From Vibrio sp. CAU 1672 (GTDB lineage Bacteria > Pseudomonadota > Gammaproteobacteria > Enterobacterales > Vibrionaceae): a stretch of 64,000 nt of DNA. The stretch is taken from assembly GCF_029223195.1 (NCBI RefSeq), contig NZ_JARHUF010000002.1, forward strand, positions 344,030 through 408,029, written 5' to 3'. The notes under the pieces are model-generated. The model worked only from the letters and a program-made list of their open reading frames with translations, was not told the origin of the DNA and searched no databases. Of this stretch, positions 7,214 through 16,555 are shown piece by piece (within the stretch, counting starts at the first letter, position 1; each line of letters opens with the position of its first letter). The translations under genes and the position numbers were made by a program.

Positions 7214-10200
7214 ATGAAAACCAAACTTACCAAAGTGGCGTTGGCAACAATGTCGCTGTCATTGATGGCTGGCTGTAATTATGAAAGCTCGAGTTCTACC
7301 GACACGTCTCCGGCTAATGGCGAGGTGGCCAACGATCTTGAAGTTGTCATTTATTCCAAAGATAGCGCTGATGCAGGCGTGGTGGATAAAACGCTGCATG
7401 TCTGGAACAATGAAACTTGCGATGCGTTCGACGCTGACAAAATTGAAGATTTTGATAACTGGGGCGCGGGCGGCGTAAAAGCCACTGGTCATGATGAAAT
7501 CGGCACTTACTGGGTGCTGCCGCTTAAGAGTCAGGCAGAAAGCGACTGTGTCAACTTTATCATCCGTACGCCGGATGGCCAGTCCGGTGATATGAAAATG
7601 GAGTTCGCTAAAATCAAAGACCGTCAGGGCTTTGTATCGGCGGATAACTCAGCCATTTTGGATAACTTTGATGATGCGCTTCCGGTCGAACTCTCTGGGG
7701 CGTCAGCGCACTGGGTAGATGAAGATACTCTGCTGTGGGATAAGGCTAAAGGCGCTACTAAAGTTGAGTTGTACTACTCTAAAACTGCTGATGTGGTGTT
7801 TGACGGCGAGAACCAGTCGATCTCCGGCGGTAAGGTCGTTGAGCTGAAAGATGGTTCCACCACTGACAGTGTTAAGAAGCGTTTCCCGCACCTGAGTGAC
7901 TGGGCGGCATTCTCTATTGATGGTGATGTTGATTTTAAACGTGACATCCTCAAGGGTCAGCTGATTGCGGTAGCCCGCAATAGCGATGGCGAGATCGTAC
8001 AGGCGACCAAGGTTCAGATCCCTGGCGTACTGGATGTACTGTATACCGGTGGTGACGCTGAGGATCAGAATGCTGATAAAGAAACACTTGGCGCGGTACT
8101 GGATGGCAGCAGCGTGGTGTTCGGGGTATGGGCACCGACGGCACAGAGTGTTGAACTGCTCGTTTACAGCGAAGCTGACACAGGCAAGCTGAAAAACACC
8201 TACACAATGAGTGATCAAGATGGTGACGGGGTGTATAAACTGACACCTGATGATGTTGCCGTGGGCGATTATTACCGTTACCGGGTTAAGGTTTACCATC
8301 CGGTAAGCAATAAGATCGAGGTCTTCGAGACGACCGACCCATATGCCCTGAGCTTCTCTACCGACAGCCGCTTCTCACAGGTTGTTGATATGAACGATCC
8401 AACGCTCAAACCGGACGGTTGGGATAGCTACGAGTTTGACAAAGATGCCAAGCCGTCTGATGCCGTGCTTTATGAAGTTCATATCCGTGACTTCAGTGTC
8501 AACGACACCAAAGGTACCGAGGAGTACAACGGTAAATACATGGCGTTTACCGAAGATGATCGTGATAGTGTTAAACACCTGAAATCTCTGAAGGAAGCCG
8601 GGCTTACTTATGTTCACCTGATGCCAACCTTTGATATTGGTACGGTGAACGAAGACCCGGCCACACGGGTGGATCTGAACAACACCGTTGCTGAACTGTG
8701 CAAACTGAATGCGACTGCCGGGTTATGTAAGAGTGCGGATCCAAGCCAGACATTAAAATCACTGCTGGAAAGCTACGACCCTGCTTCCAAAGACGCTCAG
8801 TCGTTGATGAATGATCTGCGTAAGTTCGACAGCTTCAACTGGGGCTACGACCCGTACCATTACAACGCGCCTGAGGGCAGTACCTCAACGGATGCTGAAG
8901 GAACGGTGCGGATCAAAGAGTTCCGTGAAATGGTGCAGGCTCTGCACAACATGGGTTTTAAAGTCGTGATGGACATGGTTTACAACCACACTAATGCGTC
9001 AGGCCTGAATGAGCAATCGGTACTGGACAAGCTGGTTCCTGGCTATTACCACCGCCTGAATGAAATTACCGGTAAGGTCGAACGTTCGACCTGCTGTGAC
9101 AACACGGCAACCGAGCAGGTGATGATGGAAAAAGTGATGATTGATTCACTGGCTATGTGGACCCAGGATTACAAGATTGATTCATACCGTTTCGACCTTG
9201 CCGGTTTCCACATGAAATCCAACCTGCTTAAGGCGCGTGATAAGATTCGCGAGTTTAACCCAAGTACCTACTTCTATATGGAAGGCTGGGACTACGCTGA
9301 AACAGTGAACAACCGCCGTGGTGTGAACGGTTCACAGTGGAACATGGGTGGTACCGGTTATGGTACTTACAGTGACCGTCTGCGTGATGCTGTTCGTGGT
9401 GCCGGATACAACGATACGCCTGATACGATCAGAACCCGTAAAGGCTTTGGTAATGCTGGTGCGGAGTTTGATAACCAGGAAAGTCAAGCAGAGCTAAACC
9501 ATCAGACGGACATTGTTCGCCTGGGTATGGCCGGTAACCTGAAAAACTACCTGCTGGAAGATCAAAATGGCCAGACTAAACGCGGTCAGGATATCAAATA
9601 TGGTAGTGCGCCAGCCGGTTACGCTGAGAATCCACAAGAAACCATCAACTATATTTCTAAGCATGATAACCAGACGCTTTGGGATATTAACCAGTACAAG
9701 ATTGCTGACAGTGTTAGCCTGGCAGATCGGGTGAGAATGCAAAATGTGGGCAACAGTACGGTGATCCTAAGCCAGGGTGTTCCGTTCTTCCAGTTGGGTA
9801 CATCACTGCTTCGTTCCAAGTCTTTGCAGCGCGACAGCTACGATTCTGGTGACTGGTATAACAAGGTGGACTTCGAGCTGGATAACCCGGAACTGACCAA
9901 CAACTGGAACGTTGGTCTGCCACGTGAAGATAAGGATGGTGTTTTCTACGATGTCATTAAACACCTAATTGCAAACGATGCAACTCAACCGGGTCGTGAT
10001 GAAGTTCTGCTGGCTGACGCTCAGTTTAAAGAATTGCTGAAGATCCGTACCAGCAGCCAACTGTTCCATCTGGATACGGCTGAACAGATCAATTCTCGTA
10101 TTGACTTCCACAATACTGGTGAAGATCAAGTTTCGGGTGTGATCGTGATGTCTGTCGATGATGGTGTCGGTGTTGATGATCTGGACAGCAACGTTGATGC

Positions 10201-11170
10201 GGTAGTGATTGTGGTTAACTCGACGGTTCACCAACAAGTCATGCCGGTTGCGGGTGCCGAAGGCTTTACCCTGCATGATGTACAGCAGCAATCTGCAGAT
10301 GCAATCGTGCAGACAGCAAGTTTTGCCGATGGCAAGTTCACGGTACCAGCCCTGACTACAGCGGTATTTGTTAAAAAACAAGACGGTGCACAGGGTAAAG
10401 GCGTTCCGGTTGCCGAGAAGGATATGTCAAACGTGCCAACTTACGGCGGTACGGAGATTTACCTGAAAGGCAGCATGAACAGCTGGTCAAACGACAATGT
10501 CCTGTCATTTGCTAACGGCATCTATACAGTTGAAACGGTACTGGAGGCAGGCGCGCAGCAGTTCAAGATTGCAGATGCCGACTGGACCGATGGAACTAAC
10601 TTTGGTTTCGGTAATATTACTGTAGGTAAAGGTTCACTGGAACTGAAGGATGACGGTGGCAACATTAGCCTTGACGCTGCAACGAAAGGGGTTTACCGCT
10701 TTACGCTGGACGCATCTGCAGATGCGGACAAACCGACGGTAAGCGTGACTTTGGTTCAGGCGATTGAGGGAGGCTCGTGCAGCCGACTACCTGACAGTGA
10801 CGAGGCCGCTCCACTAGGCGCAACCAAGCTGTTTGTCCGTGGTGCACTGTCCAGTTGGGGAGCAGAGCCTACTTACCAGCTGACCTACAAGGGCGATAAC
10901 CTTTACCAGGCATATTTCACTATCGATAGTGCGACCAAAACCGAGTTCAAAATCGCTGATGATTCCGACAACTGGGGCGTGCAGTACTCTGTTAATGAGA
11001 ACGGCCAGTACATCAAGCTACTGGAAGGTGTGGAGTACAAAGCGCTTAAGCATGATGCCGGTTCATCCAATAACAGCATCAGTCTAAGTGCCGCAAGCTA
11101 CAGTGTAAAACTGACACTGGATGCGGACAACAAAGACCAAGGCAGCTTGCTGTTTGAAAAATGTGAATAA
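7214..11170 (+). CDS. pulA: Pullulanase, surface or secreted lipoprotein (GH13)
   Basis: A 1318-residue debranching enzyme that hydrolyses alpha-1,6 links of pullulan and branched maltodextrins. It starts with a lipoprotein signal peptide with lipobox LMAGC (Cys20) and a serine-rich linker. An N-terminal pullulanase starch-binding region (~40-150) precedes the GH13 catalytic domain, marked by FNWGYDPYHYNAPEGS. Catalytic residues by family are Asp661 (RFDLAGF), Glu690 (YMEGWD) and Asp818 (SKHDNQT). After ~1080 come two similar beta-sandwich modules, each with a G-x-x-x-SW start and a FKIAD strand; they resemble CBM/X25-type starch-binding repeats. The length exceeds Klebsiella PulA (~1090) because of these modules. 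A type II secretion system would be needed for surface display; none is in the window. Confidence 0.95.
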   Translation: MKTKLTKVALATMSLSLMAGCNYESSSSTDTSPANGEVANDLEVVIYSKDSADAGVVDKTLHVWNNETCDAFDADKIEDFDNWGAGGVKATGHDEIGTYWVLPLKSQAESDCVNFIIRTPDGQSGDMKMEFAKIKDRQGFVSADNSAILDNFDDALPVELSGASAHWVDEDTLLWDKAKGATKVELYYSKTADVVFDGENQSISGGKVVELKDGSTTDSVKKRFPHLSDWAAFSIDGDVDFKRDILKGQLIAVARNSDGEIVQATKVQIPGVLDVLYTGGDAEDQNADKETLGAVLDGSSVVFGVWAPTAQSVELLVYSEADTGKLKNTYTMSDQDGDGVYKLTPDDVAVGDYYRYRVKVYHPVSNKIEVFETTDPYALSFSTDSRFSQVVDMNDPTLKPDGWDSYEFDKDAKPSDAVLYEVHIRDFSVNDTKGTEEYNGKYMAFTEDDRDSVKHLKSLKEAGLTYVHLMPTFDIGTVNEDPATRVDLNNTVAELCKLNATAGLCKSADPSQTLKSLLESYDPASKDAQSLMNDLRKFDSFNWGYDPYHYNAPEGSTSTDAEGTVRIKEFREMVQALHNMGFKVVMDMVYNHTNASGLNEQSVLDKLVPGYYHRLNEITGKVERSTCCDNTATEQVMMEKVMIDSLAMWTQDYKIDSYRFDLAGFHMKSNLLKARDKIREFNPSTYFYMEGWDYAETVNNRRGVNGSQWNMGGTGYGTYSDRLRDAVRGAGYNDTPDTIRTRKGFGNAGAEFDNQESQAELNHQTDIVRLGMAGNLKNYLLEDQNGQTKRGQDIKYGSAPAGYAENPQETINYISKHDNQTLWDINQYKIADSVSLADRVRMQNVGNSTVILSQGVPFFQLGTSLLRSKSLQRDSYDSGDWYNKVDFELDNPELTNNWNVGLPREDKDGVFYDVIKHLIANDATQPGRDEVLLADAQFKELLKIRTSSQLFHLDTAEQINSRIDFHNTGEDQVSGVIVMSVDDGVGVDDLDSNVDAVVIVVNSTVHQQVMPVAGAEGFTLHDVQQQSADAIVQTASFADGKFTVPALTTAVFVKKQDGAQGKGVPVAEKDMSNVPTYGGTEIYLKGSMNSWSNDNVLSFANGIYTVETVLEAGAQQFKIADADWTDGTNFGFGNITVGKGSLELKDDGGNISLDAATKGVYRFTLDASADADKPTVSVTLVQAIEGGSCSRLPDSDEAAPLGATKLFVRGALSSWGAEPTYQLTYKGDNLYQAYFTIDSATKTEFKIADDSDNWGVQYSVNENGQYIKLLEGVEYKALKHDAGSSNNSISLSAASYSVKLTLDADNKDQGSLLFEKCE

Positions 11171-11195
11171 CTGCAAGGTTAATAAATAAACTATT

Positions 11196-11230
11196 AAGGA
11201 TCTGATTTTAATCAGATCCTTTTTTTATTC
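11196..11230 (+). terminator. Rho-independent terminator after pulA
   Basis: Inverted repeat AAGGATCTGATT / AATCAGATCCTT with a very short loop, followed by a run of T (11220-11227). Located 25 bp after the pulA stop. Confidence 0.9.
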
Positions 11231-11468
11231 TTTTTTTCGCTTGTTGGGTCAGGCCCGTTGCCGAAATTTTCTTTTCCTCTCTATTTAACCGTCTTTGCTC
11301 TAGATATTATATTGTGAAGTTGGTCGTACAAATTACCTTCTTTAACAAGAAAATGTGATATTCACGATAGCTCGTGTTTATTTTTTATTTGATACAAAAT
11401 ATCTATGACTCATTGCGAATGCATAGTGTTGACTTCTATTTTGGTTGATTCCTTACTTGCTCTGATTA

Positions 11469-11484
11469 TGAGATTTCGATCACG
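11469..11484. promoter_or_regulatory. Putative CRP-cAMP site
   Basis: TGAGA-TTTCGA-TCACG matches the TGTGA-N6-TCACA core at 8 of 10 positions. It is 130 bp before the chosen start of the PTS EIIA-EIIB gene, consistent with catabolite control of a sugar PTS gene. Confidence 0.5.
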
Positions 11485-11613
11485 TAAAAATATTCGTATT
11501 ACAAATCTCTAGTAAAAGCCACACTGGTACTCTGTAAGCGATAAATGAAAACGTCGATAATACCCTTAACGGCAACCAGTATGCTGATAGAAAAATTTAA
11601 CGGGAGAGCACTC

Positions 11614-12555
11614 ATGATCACCAACTTGATTAATGAGCAGTTAATTTGCCTTAATCTCAAGGCAACATCAAAAGAGCAGGTTTTTATTGAGATGATTGAC
11701 CTGCTGCACAAACAGGGCCGCGTCAGTGATCAGCAGCAGTTTTTAGCTGATATATACGCGCGTGAAGAGCAGGGTAATACCGGTTTTGAAGACGGTGTTG
11801 CGCTGCCACATGCCAAGAGTGCAGCGGTGATTGAGCCTGCGGTGGCCATTGGTATAAGTCAAAGCGGGATCGAATACGGTGCCGAGGATGGCCTGCCTTC
11901 GAAACTCTTTTTTATGATTGCTTCTCCGGACGGTGGTGCAAATCACCACATTGAAGTGCTGGCGGAACTCTCTTCCAAACTTATTGAAGATGGATTTATT
12001 GACGCGTTTCTTGCTGCGAAGTCGGAAAAACAAGCATTGGCTTTATTGTTAGAGAAAAAAGCAACAGAAGTGACCCAGGAGGCAGATAAGGGCTTTCTGA
12101 TTGGGGTCACGGGCTGTCCTGCTGGTGTTGCGCATACCTATCTGGCGGCGGAAGCACTGGAGAGGGGAGCGCAAGAGCTCGGTTATCAAATCAAGGTGGA
12201 AACTAATGGTTCGCTTGGGGTTCAGAATAGTCCCAGCGCCGAAGAAATTGAGCGTGCCGATGCGATCATTGTAAGTTGTGACAAGGTCGTCGACCTGAAC
12301 CGCTTTGCTGGTAAGTGCCTGGTAAAAGCGGGCGTCAAGGCGGCGATTAAAGATGCCCATGGTTTGATTAATCAAGCTTTGGTGTCACCGCAATATCAGG
12401 CATCAGCCGATGAGGTTGCGATAGAGCAAGAAGTAGATGTGGTTGAAGTGTGTTCCGCCAGCTCCTCTCCGGTGAACAATGACTCATCGCGGAAAATTCC
12501 GTTTTTGATTATTGGCGCGGTATTAATTGGTTTAGTCATCGCAATGAGTATGTAA
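11614..12555 (+). CDS. Fructose-type PTS EIIA-EIIB protein with C-terminal membrane anchor, no EIIC
   Basis: A 313-residue protein starting at the ATG preceded by GGGAG; an upstream in-frame ATG at 11545 has no good RBS. Residues ~1-150 form a fructose-family EIIA domain with phosphorylated His66 in GVALPHAKS. Residues ~160-260 form a fructose-family EIIB domain with Cys168 in GVTGCPAGVAHTY. A variable linker then leads to a single hydrophobic helix (~294-313, IPFLIIGAVLIGLVIAMSM) and the stop. A complete permease would continue into ~350 residues of EIIC, so this is either a truncated EIIABC or a membrane-tethered phosphotransfer protein serving another EIIC. It has its own terminator, so it is probably monocistronic. 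The substrate is unknown; the next gene is manA. Confidence 0.85.
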   Translation: MITNLINEQLICLNLKATSKEQVFIEMIDLLHKQGRVSDQQQFLADIYAREEQGNTGFEDGVALPHAKSAAVIEPAVAIGISQSGIEYGAEDGLPSKLFFMIASPDGGANHHIEVLAELSSKLIEDGFIDAFLAAKSEKQALALLLEKKATEVTQEADKGFLIGVTGCPAGVAHTYLAAEALERGAQELGYQIKVETNGSLGVQNSPSAEEIERADAIIVSCDKVVDLNRFAGKCLVKAGVKAAIKDAHGLINQALVSPQYQASADEVAIEQEVDVVEVCSASSSPVNNDSSRKIPFLIIGAVLIGLVIAMSM

Positions 12556-12633
12556 CCTGATAATGCAAAGCTGATAATTAATATCTCTCTCTCAATCGGA
12601 TGCCTTATTTAATTCTGATGGCTAACTATTTAT

Positions 12634-12661
12634 AAGCTCCCTTATTTTAGGGGGCTTTTTA
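12634..12661 (+). terminator. Rho-independent terminator after EIIA-EIIB
   Basis: Stem AAGCTCCCT / AGGGGGCTT (one G-T wobble) with a 6-nt loop and trailing T run, 80 bp after the stop codon. The remaining ~190 bp to manA are AT-rich promoter-type sequence without a clear motif. Confidence 0.85.
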
Positions 12662-12850
12662 TTGGGTGTCGTTGTGTTTGGTTATTATTATTAACCAAAG
12701 CAAATTAATAAATAGAATGAATGGCCTTTCATAGTCCGCATCAATGGGCTGTATTTTTCTTGCTGCTAATAATTTCTGATTGGATTTCATCAATACCTCA
12801 TAAATAAATTGGGGTTTTTATGAAATCTGCATTTTGAAATAAGGAACGCT

Positions 12851-14044
12851 ATGATTATTTCTTCGCGCTTTTATCCTATGCGTAATGTGATTCAGGATTA
12901 TGCATGGGGCAGCCCCACATCGATTGGACAATTATTTGGCACAGAAAATCCGCAAGGGAAACCACAAGCGGAAATTTGGATGGGCGCACACCAAAATGGT
13001 TGTTCGACAATTGAAGTCGAAGGCCAGCCGACCTTACTCTCTGAATTTATAGCCGCCAATAAAGAAACCGTTATCGGTGCGGAAACGGCGGAGAGATTTG
13101 GTGAGTTGCCATATCTTTTTAAAGTGTTGGCCGCTGAAAAAGCATTATCTATTCAGGTGCATCCGAGCAAAGCACAGGCCGAAGTTGGCTATGCCAAAGA
13201 AGAACAGATGGGTATCGACCAAACGGCCGGTTGCCGTAACTATAAAGATCCAAACCATAAGCCTGAACTGGTCTATGCGTTAACCCCTTACCAGGCGATG
13301 AACGGTTTCCGTGAGTATGCTGATATCGTTTCTTTCTTTCGCTCACTGAAGATAGCAGAGCTCGTTTCACTTGTTGATGAACTGGCAGTGAACCAGAACG
13401 AAACTGGCCTGAAAACGTTTTTTACTGCGATGCTATCGCTGGAAGGTGAAGTGAAAGAGCGCAGCCTGGCCGGGCTACTGACCTATGCCAACGCAAATCA
13501 GGAAGAGGAGTTGTTCGCGCTTATCCTGCATTTGGCAGAGCAGTATCCGGGGGATATCGGCCTGTTCGCGCCGCTGATACTGAATACCGTTACGCTTCAG
13601 CCCGGCGAAGCGATGTTCCTGGATGCGTGCACGCCTCACGCGTATATCAAAGGCACCGGGCTGGAGATCATGGCCAACTCGGACAATGTGTTACGCGCTG
13701 GCCTGACACCAAAATATATGGATGTCCCGGAACTGGTTTCCTGCACCCGTTGCGTGCCCATTTCTGCCGATACATTGCGCCTGGCACCAAACAGAGAGCA
13801 GGGGACAGAGCATTACCCCATTCCGGTGGCCGATTTTAAGTTCAGCGTATACCAGCAGAGCCATGATCAACTGCTCCGGACTAAAGGTGCGGAAATTTTG
13901 TTTGCGGTTGATGCCCCGCTGACGCTCGCGCATGCTGACGGTGACAACGTGACGATTGAGAAGGGCGAGTCGGTGTTTGTTCCCGCTAATGCAGGCAGCT
14001 ATCTGGCCACGTCAGCAGGTAAATTTGCCCGCGCTTACAATTAG
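12851..14044 (+). CDS. manA: Mannose-6-phosphate isomerase, class I
   Basis: A 397-residue zinc-dependent type I phosphomannose isomerase that interconverts mannose-6-phosphate and fructose-6-phosphate. Zn-site and substrate motifs are visible: LSIQVHPSK, DPNHKPELVYAL, and the signature TPHAYIKGTGLEIMANSDNV followed by RAGLTPKY. Length is typical of E. coli ManA (391). The RBS is AAGGAA before the ATG. It would feed mannose-6-phosphate from the mannoside locus at 21.8-35.9 kb, and from the mak-type kinase there, into glycolysis. Confidence 0.96.
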   Translation: MIISSRFYPMRNVIQDYAWGSPTSIGQLFGTENPQGKPQAEIWMGAHQNGCSTIEVEGQPTLLSEFIAANKETVIGAETAERFGELPYLFKVLAAEKALSIQVHPSKAQAEVGYAKEEQMGIDQTAGCRNYKDPNHKPELVYALTPYQAMNGFREYADIVSFFRSLKIAELVSLVDELAVNQNETGLKTFFTAMLSLEGEVKERSLAGLLTYANANQEEELFALILHLAEQYPGDIGLFAPLILNTVTLQPGEAMFLDACTPHAYIKGTGLEIMANSDNVLRAGLTPKYMDVPELVSCTRCVPISADTLRLAPNREQGTEHYPIPVADFKFSVYQQSHDQLLRTKGAEILFAVDAPLTLAHADGDNVTIEKGESVFVPANAGSYLATSAGKFARAYN

Positions 14045-14109
14045 TTGACGCGATTTTGAGCATTTCGCACACTTGTTGGGCGAACGGTCAATAAAGCGCA
14101 GAAAGAGCC

Positions 14110-14138
14110 TTTACACCCGGCGGCTGAACCCGTATTAT
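14110..14138 (+). promoter_or_regulatory. Sigma-70 promoter of tRNA-Ser
   Basis: -35 TTTACA (14110-14115) and -10 TATTAT (14133-14138) with an ideal 17-bp spacer. The spacer and discriminator are G/C-rich, as is usual for stable-RNA promoters. Transcription would start about 7 nt before the tRNA. Confidence 0.8.
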
Positions 14139-14151
14139 TCACCGCACTTAC

Positions 14152-14242
14152 GGAGAGATGGCTGAGTGGTTGAAAGCACCGGTCTTGAAAACCGGCATAC
14201 GTTAATAGCGTATCTAGGGTTCAAATCCCTATCTCTCCGCCA
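14152..14242 (+). tRNA. tRNA-Ser (anticodon UGA)
   Basis: A 91-nt class II tRNA with acceptor stem GGAGAGAT / ATCTCTCC, encoded CCA end, anticodon arm CCGGTCTTGAAAACCGG with anticodon TGA, a long variable arm (around CATACGTTAATAGCGTATC) and T-loop GGTTCAAATCC. The long variable arm and anticodon both indicate serine. Confidence 0.97.
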
Positions 14243-14252
14243 CTTTTCAGTA

Positions 14253-14284
14253 AAAAAGCCGTTGATTATCAACGGCTTTTTTCG
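14253..14284 (+). terminator. Terminator of tRNA-Ser
   Basis: AGCCGTTGA / TCAACGGCT stem with a 3-nt loop flanked by A5 and T6 runs, 10 nt after the tRNA CCA end. Confidence 0.93.
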
Positions 14285-14327
14285 TTTTTATACCTCAATA
14301 GCCGACAAATACAACAGGATGATACAG

Positions 14328-14555
14328 ATGTATTTGTCGAGACTACCAGACAGCATGTACTTCAAGCGCGTAGTAACCCCTCTTTCTCTTCTCTCTATGG
14401 GCTACCCAAAGGCGTTCCATTTCTCTTTAGTTACTTGCGCAAGCTGCGGGCAAGAGAAGGCTCTCTTAACTCTTTATCATATGTGCCTTTTAGGGAGGGA
14501 TGAAAAGGAAAAAGTCGGCGAGTATTATTCAGTTTTGCATGCGGCTAAGAATTAG
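14328..14555 (+). CDS. Possible small protein of 75 residues
   Basis: An open frame starting at an ATG with AGGA 9 nt upstream, in a 440-bp gap after the tRNA. The product has a central CASCGQ motif and a charged C-terminus, but no family is recognised. There is no homology evidence, so it may be chance. The rest of the gap (14556-14725) is AT-rich and contains AAAAGCGCTTTT at 14668-14679, likely part of the next gene's promoter. Confidence 0.25.
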   Translation: MYLSRLPDSMYFKRVVTPLSLLSMGYPKAFHFSLVTCASCGQEKALLTLYHMCLLGRDEKEKVGEYYSVLHAAKN

Positions 14556-14725
14556 TCAGAAACTGGTCAACCCTTGCACTCAACTCCATATATATATGAT
14601 TAATATCATTGTTGTTCATGATTAACCAAAATTAAAACAAAAGCTTATATATACTTGCCACCTGAATAAAAGCGCTTTTGTACTGAGAGTACAACTGGCT
14701 GAATAATATATAACAGAGGGTTTTA

Positions 14726-16150
14726 ATGATGTTTAAGAAAGAGTTGGTGGCAGTCGTATCTGCGCTTACAGCGATGACTGTGCTAACCGCGTGTGGTGGA
14801 GGTGACGGCGGCACAACTGCAGGTGGAAATACTGATCCAAATACGCCTGACAATGGCGGCTCAGAAATCATGCCGTATAGCGCAGAGCGCGTTGTGCAAA
14901 AAACATACGACTCTCTTGGTGCGGACATTCAGTACGTTAATGAGACTAACGATGAGCGTTGTACTTATAGCGCATTTGTGGGCTCTTGTGAGCACTACAG
15001 CTACAAAGATGTTGCGTACAATATTCCTCTCTCAGAGAGCACGAGTATGGATGATATCGCCACAGTAGCCTTTACGCTTCAGGGCTACATTGAAAAACAA
15101 GCAGAGCTTTGGGGTTACGATAGCACCACTGATCTATTGTCAGCAGTATCTTTCACATTCAAGCGATTTGACCAGGAAATTGCAGAGCTAATCGCTTATG
15201 ATCTTGATCGTCAAGATGCATTTATGCCGACAGTAATTGATTCTGCCATTCTAGCTGACGCAAAGAATGTGTCATTCGGTGGCAAGACTTGTTCAGAACT
15301 GGGCTACGGCGCTTACACGGCAAGCCACTGTAAAGCAACTCGTTATCTGGATTCAGTCAAGGCGCAGCAACTTGATTGGCAAGTTACAGCAGGTAAAATC
15401 CTTCGCTCAGTATCGGTTAAGCATGAAGAAAATGTAAGTTACTTCGATGGCTTGTGTTCAAGTGTCACATCTGCACAACTTATGTGTAATCTTCAAGGTG
15501 ACACTAACGAGTTTGTTTTAAACCAGATGGCTTCAGTCTTTGGTGTCAACAAGTCTGCTCAAATCTATGTTACAGGCTTTAACTACCAGGGCGATCAGGT
15601 AAAAGGCAAGTACAACAATGGTTACGACATTAACATGCCGAACAACCTTAGCTCATTCCCTGAGTTTGACGCAAAGGTGTTCAATCATGAGCTAACTCAC
15701 ATGATGGTGTACACTCAAGCTCTTGAGCTAGCACCGCTAATCTATGACACTCTTGAGACGCGATTCATGGAAGAAGGTATTCCAGTTGTGTTCGCTAAAC
15801 AAGAGCTATGGACATGGGCTAAAATGGCAGAACTGGCGCAGGGTGGAGTAAACAGCCTGCTTACATCAGGTGATTACACCACTCGCGGCTCTATGGTTAA
15901 CTACCTTCTGGTAGCTAAGACTAGAGCGGAAGCGCAAGCAAAGCATGAAAGCCTGGTTAAATTCATCAAAACTATTCAAGTTTACGGCAATGTGCCTGAT
16001 GCGTTTAATAATGCAGGATTCACAAACCACAAGGGTGAAGCGATTACAATTGACTCCTTTGGTAGCAATATTGCAGAGTGGATTCAGGAGCTAGCGAACG
16101 ATCCCCAAGTGCTAAGCTACAAATCACTTGCTTACAATAACTTTAAGTAA
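14726..16150 (+). CDS. Lipoprotein with zinc-metallopeptidase motif
   Basis: A 474-residue lipoprotein: signal peptide with lipobox LTAC (VLTACGGGDGG), then a Gly/Thr/Asn-rich tether. Around residue 325 it carries HELTHMMVY, an HExxH zinc-binding motif, and ~26-30 residues later EEGIPVVFA could supply the third zinc ligand, as in gluzincins. Several cysteine pairs in the middle (for example CTYSAFVGSC, SAQLMC) suggest disulfides, consistent with an extracytoplasmic enzyme. I do not recognise a named family. Either of two adjacent ATGs (14726, 14729) could be used; GAGGG lies just upstream. It is flanked by a terminator and appears monocistronic. Confidence 0.8.
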   Translation: MMFKKELVAVVSALTAMTVLTACGGGDGGTTAGGNTDPNTPDNGGSEIMPYSAERVVQKTYDSLGADIQYVNETNDERCTYSAFVGSCEHYSYKDVAYNIPLSESTSMDDIATVAFTLQGYIEKQAELWGYDSTTDLLSAVSFTFKRFDQEIAELIAYDLDRQDAFMPTVIDSAILADAKNVSFGGKTCSELGYGAYTASHCKATRYLDSVKAQQLDWQVTAGKILRSVSVKHEENVSYFDGLCSSVTSAQLMCNLQGDTNEFVLNQMASVFGVNKSAQIYVTGFNYQGDQVKGKYNNGYDINMPNNLSSFPEFDAKVFNHELTHMMVYTQALELAPLIYDTLETRFMEEGIPVVFAKQELWTWAKMAELAQGGVNSLLTSGDYTTRGSMVNYLLVAKTRAEAQAKHESLVKFIKTIQVYGNVPDAFNNAGFTNHKGEAITIDSFGSNIAEWIQELANDPQVLSYKSLAYNNFK

Positions 16151-16262
16151 TAATTGAAAAAGTGGCTGTGAATTACACTGTATCAGGCGATTGATACTTA
16201 GTCCGATATATGTTTTGTCTGTATCAGACATAAGGCAAAATCGATTTTTGGTGGCTTGTCTT

Positions 16263-16290
16263 AAGCCGCTGTTTGTACAGCGGCTTTTTC
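16263..16290 (+). terminator. Rho-independent terminator after the metallopeptidase-like gene
   Basis: AAGCCGCTG / CAGCGGCTT stem, 6-nt loop, followed by TTTTC. The gap from here to 16555 shows only short open frames with no family signal. Confidence 0.9.
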
Positions 16291-16555
16291 GTATCTGAAG
16301 GGGGTGAAGTCAAACCATAGGATTGACGGAAACAATGAACCAGTTCAAAATTGCCTGCTGCAACCACTAGATATGTATCTGTTTGCCGATAAACCTTCGT
16401 GATCGTGGTTTCCCATTCGATCTGAAAGTCTCCCTGTTAACCAAAAAACGTCAACTCGCTTCATTCCTCCGTATTGAGACCATGTGTCATGCGTATTACA
16501 ACAAAGTCACTAAGTGGTGTGCTGGTTACTTTTTGTGCCGCGCTACTCCAACCAA

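Noticed and set aside
14596..14612. ATGAT-N4-ATCAT dyad upstream of the metallopeptidase-like gene, possible FNR site
   Set aside because: Both outer T/A positions differ from the FNR consensus and nothing links the gene to anaerobiosis.
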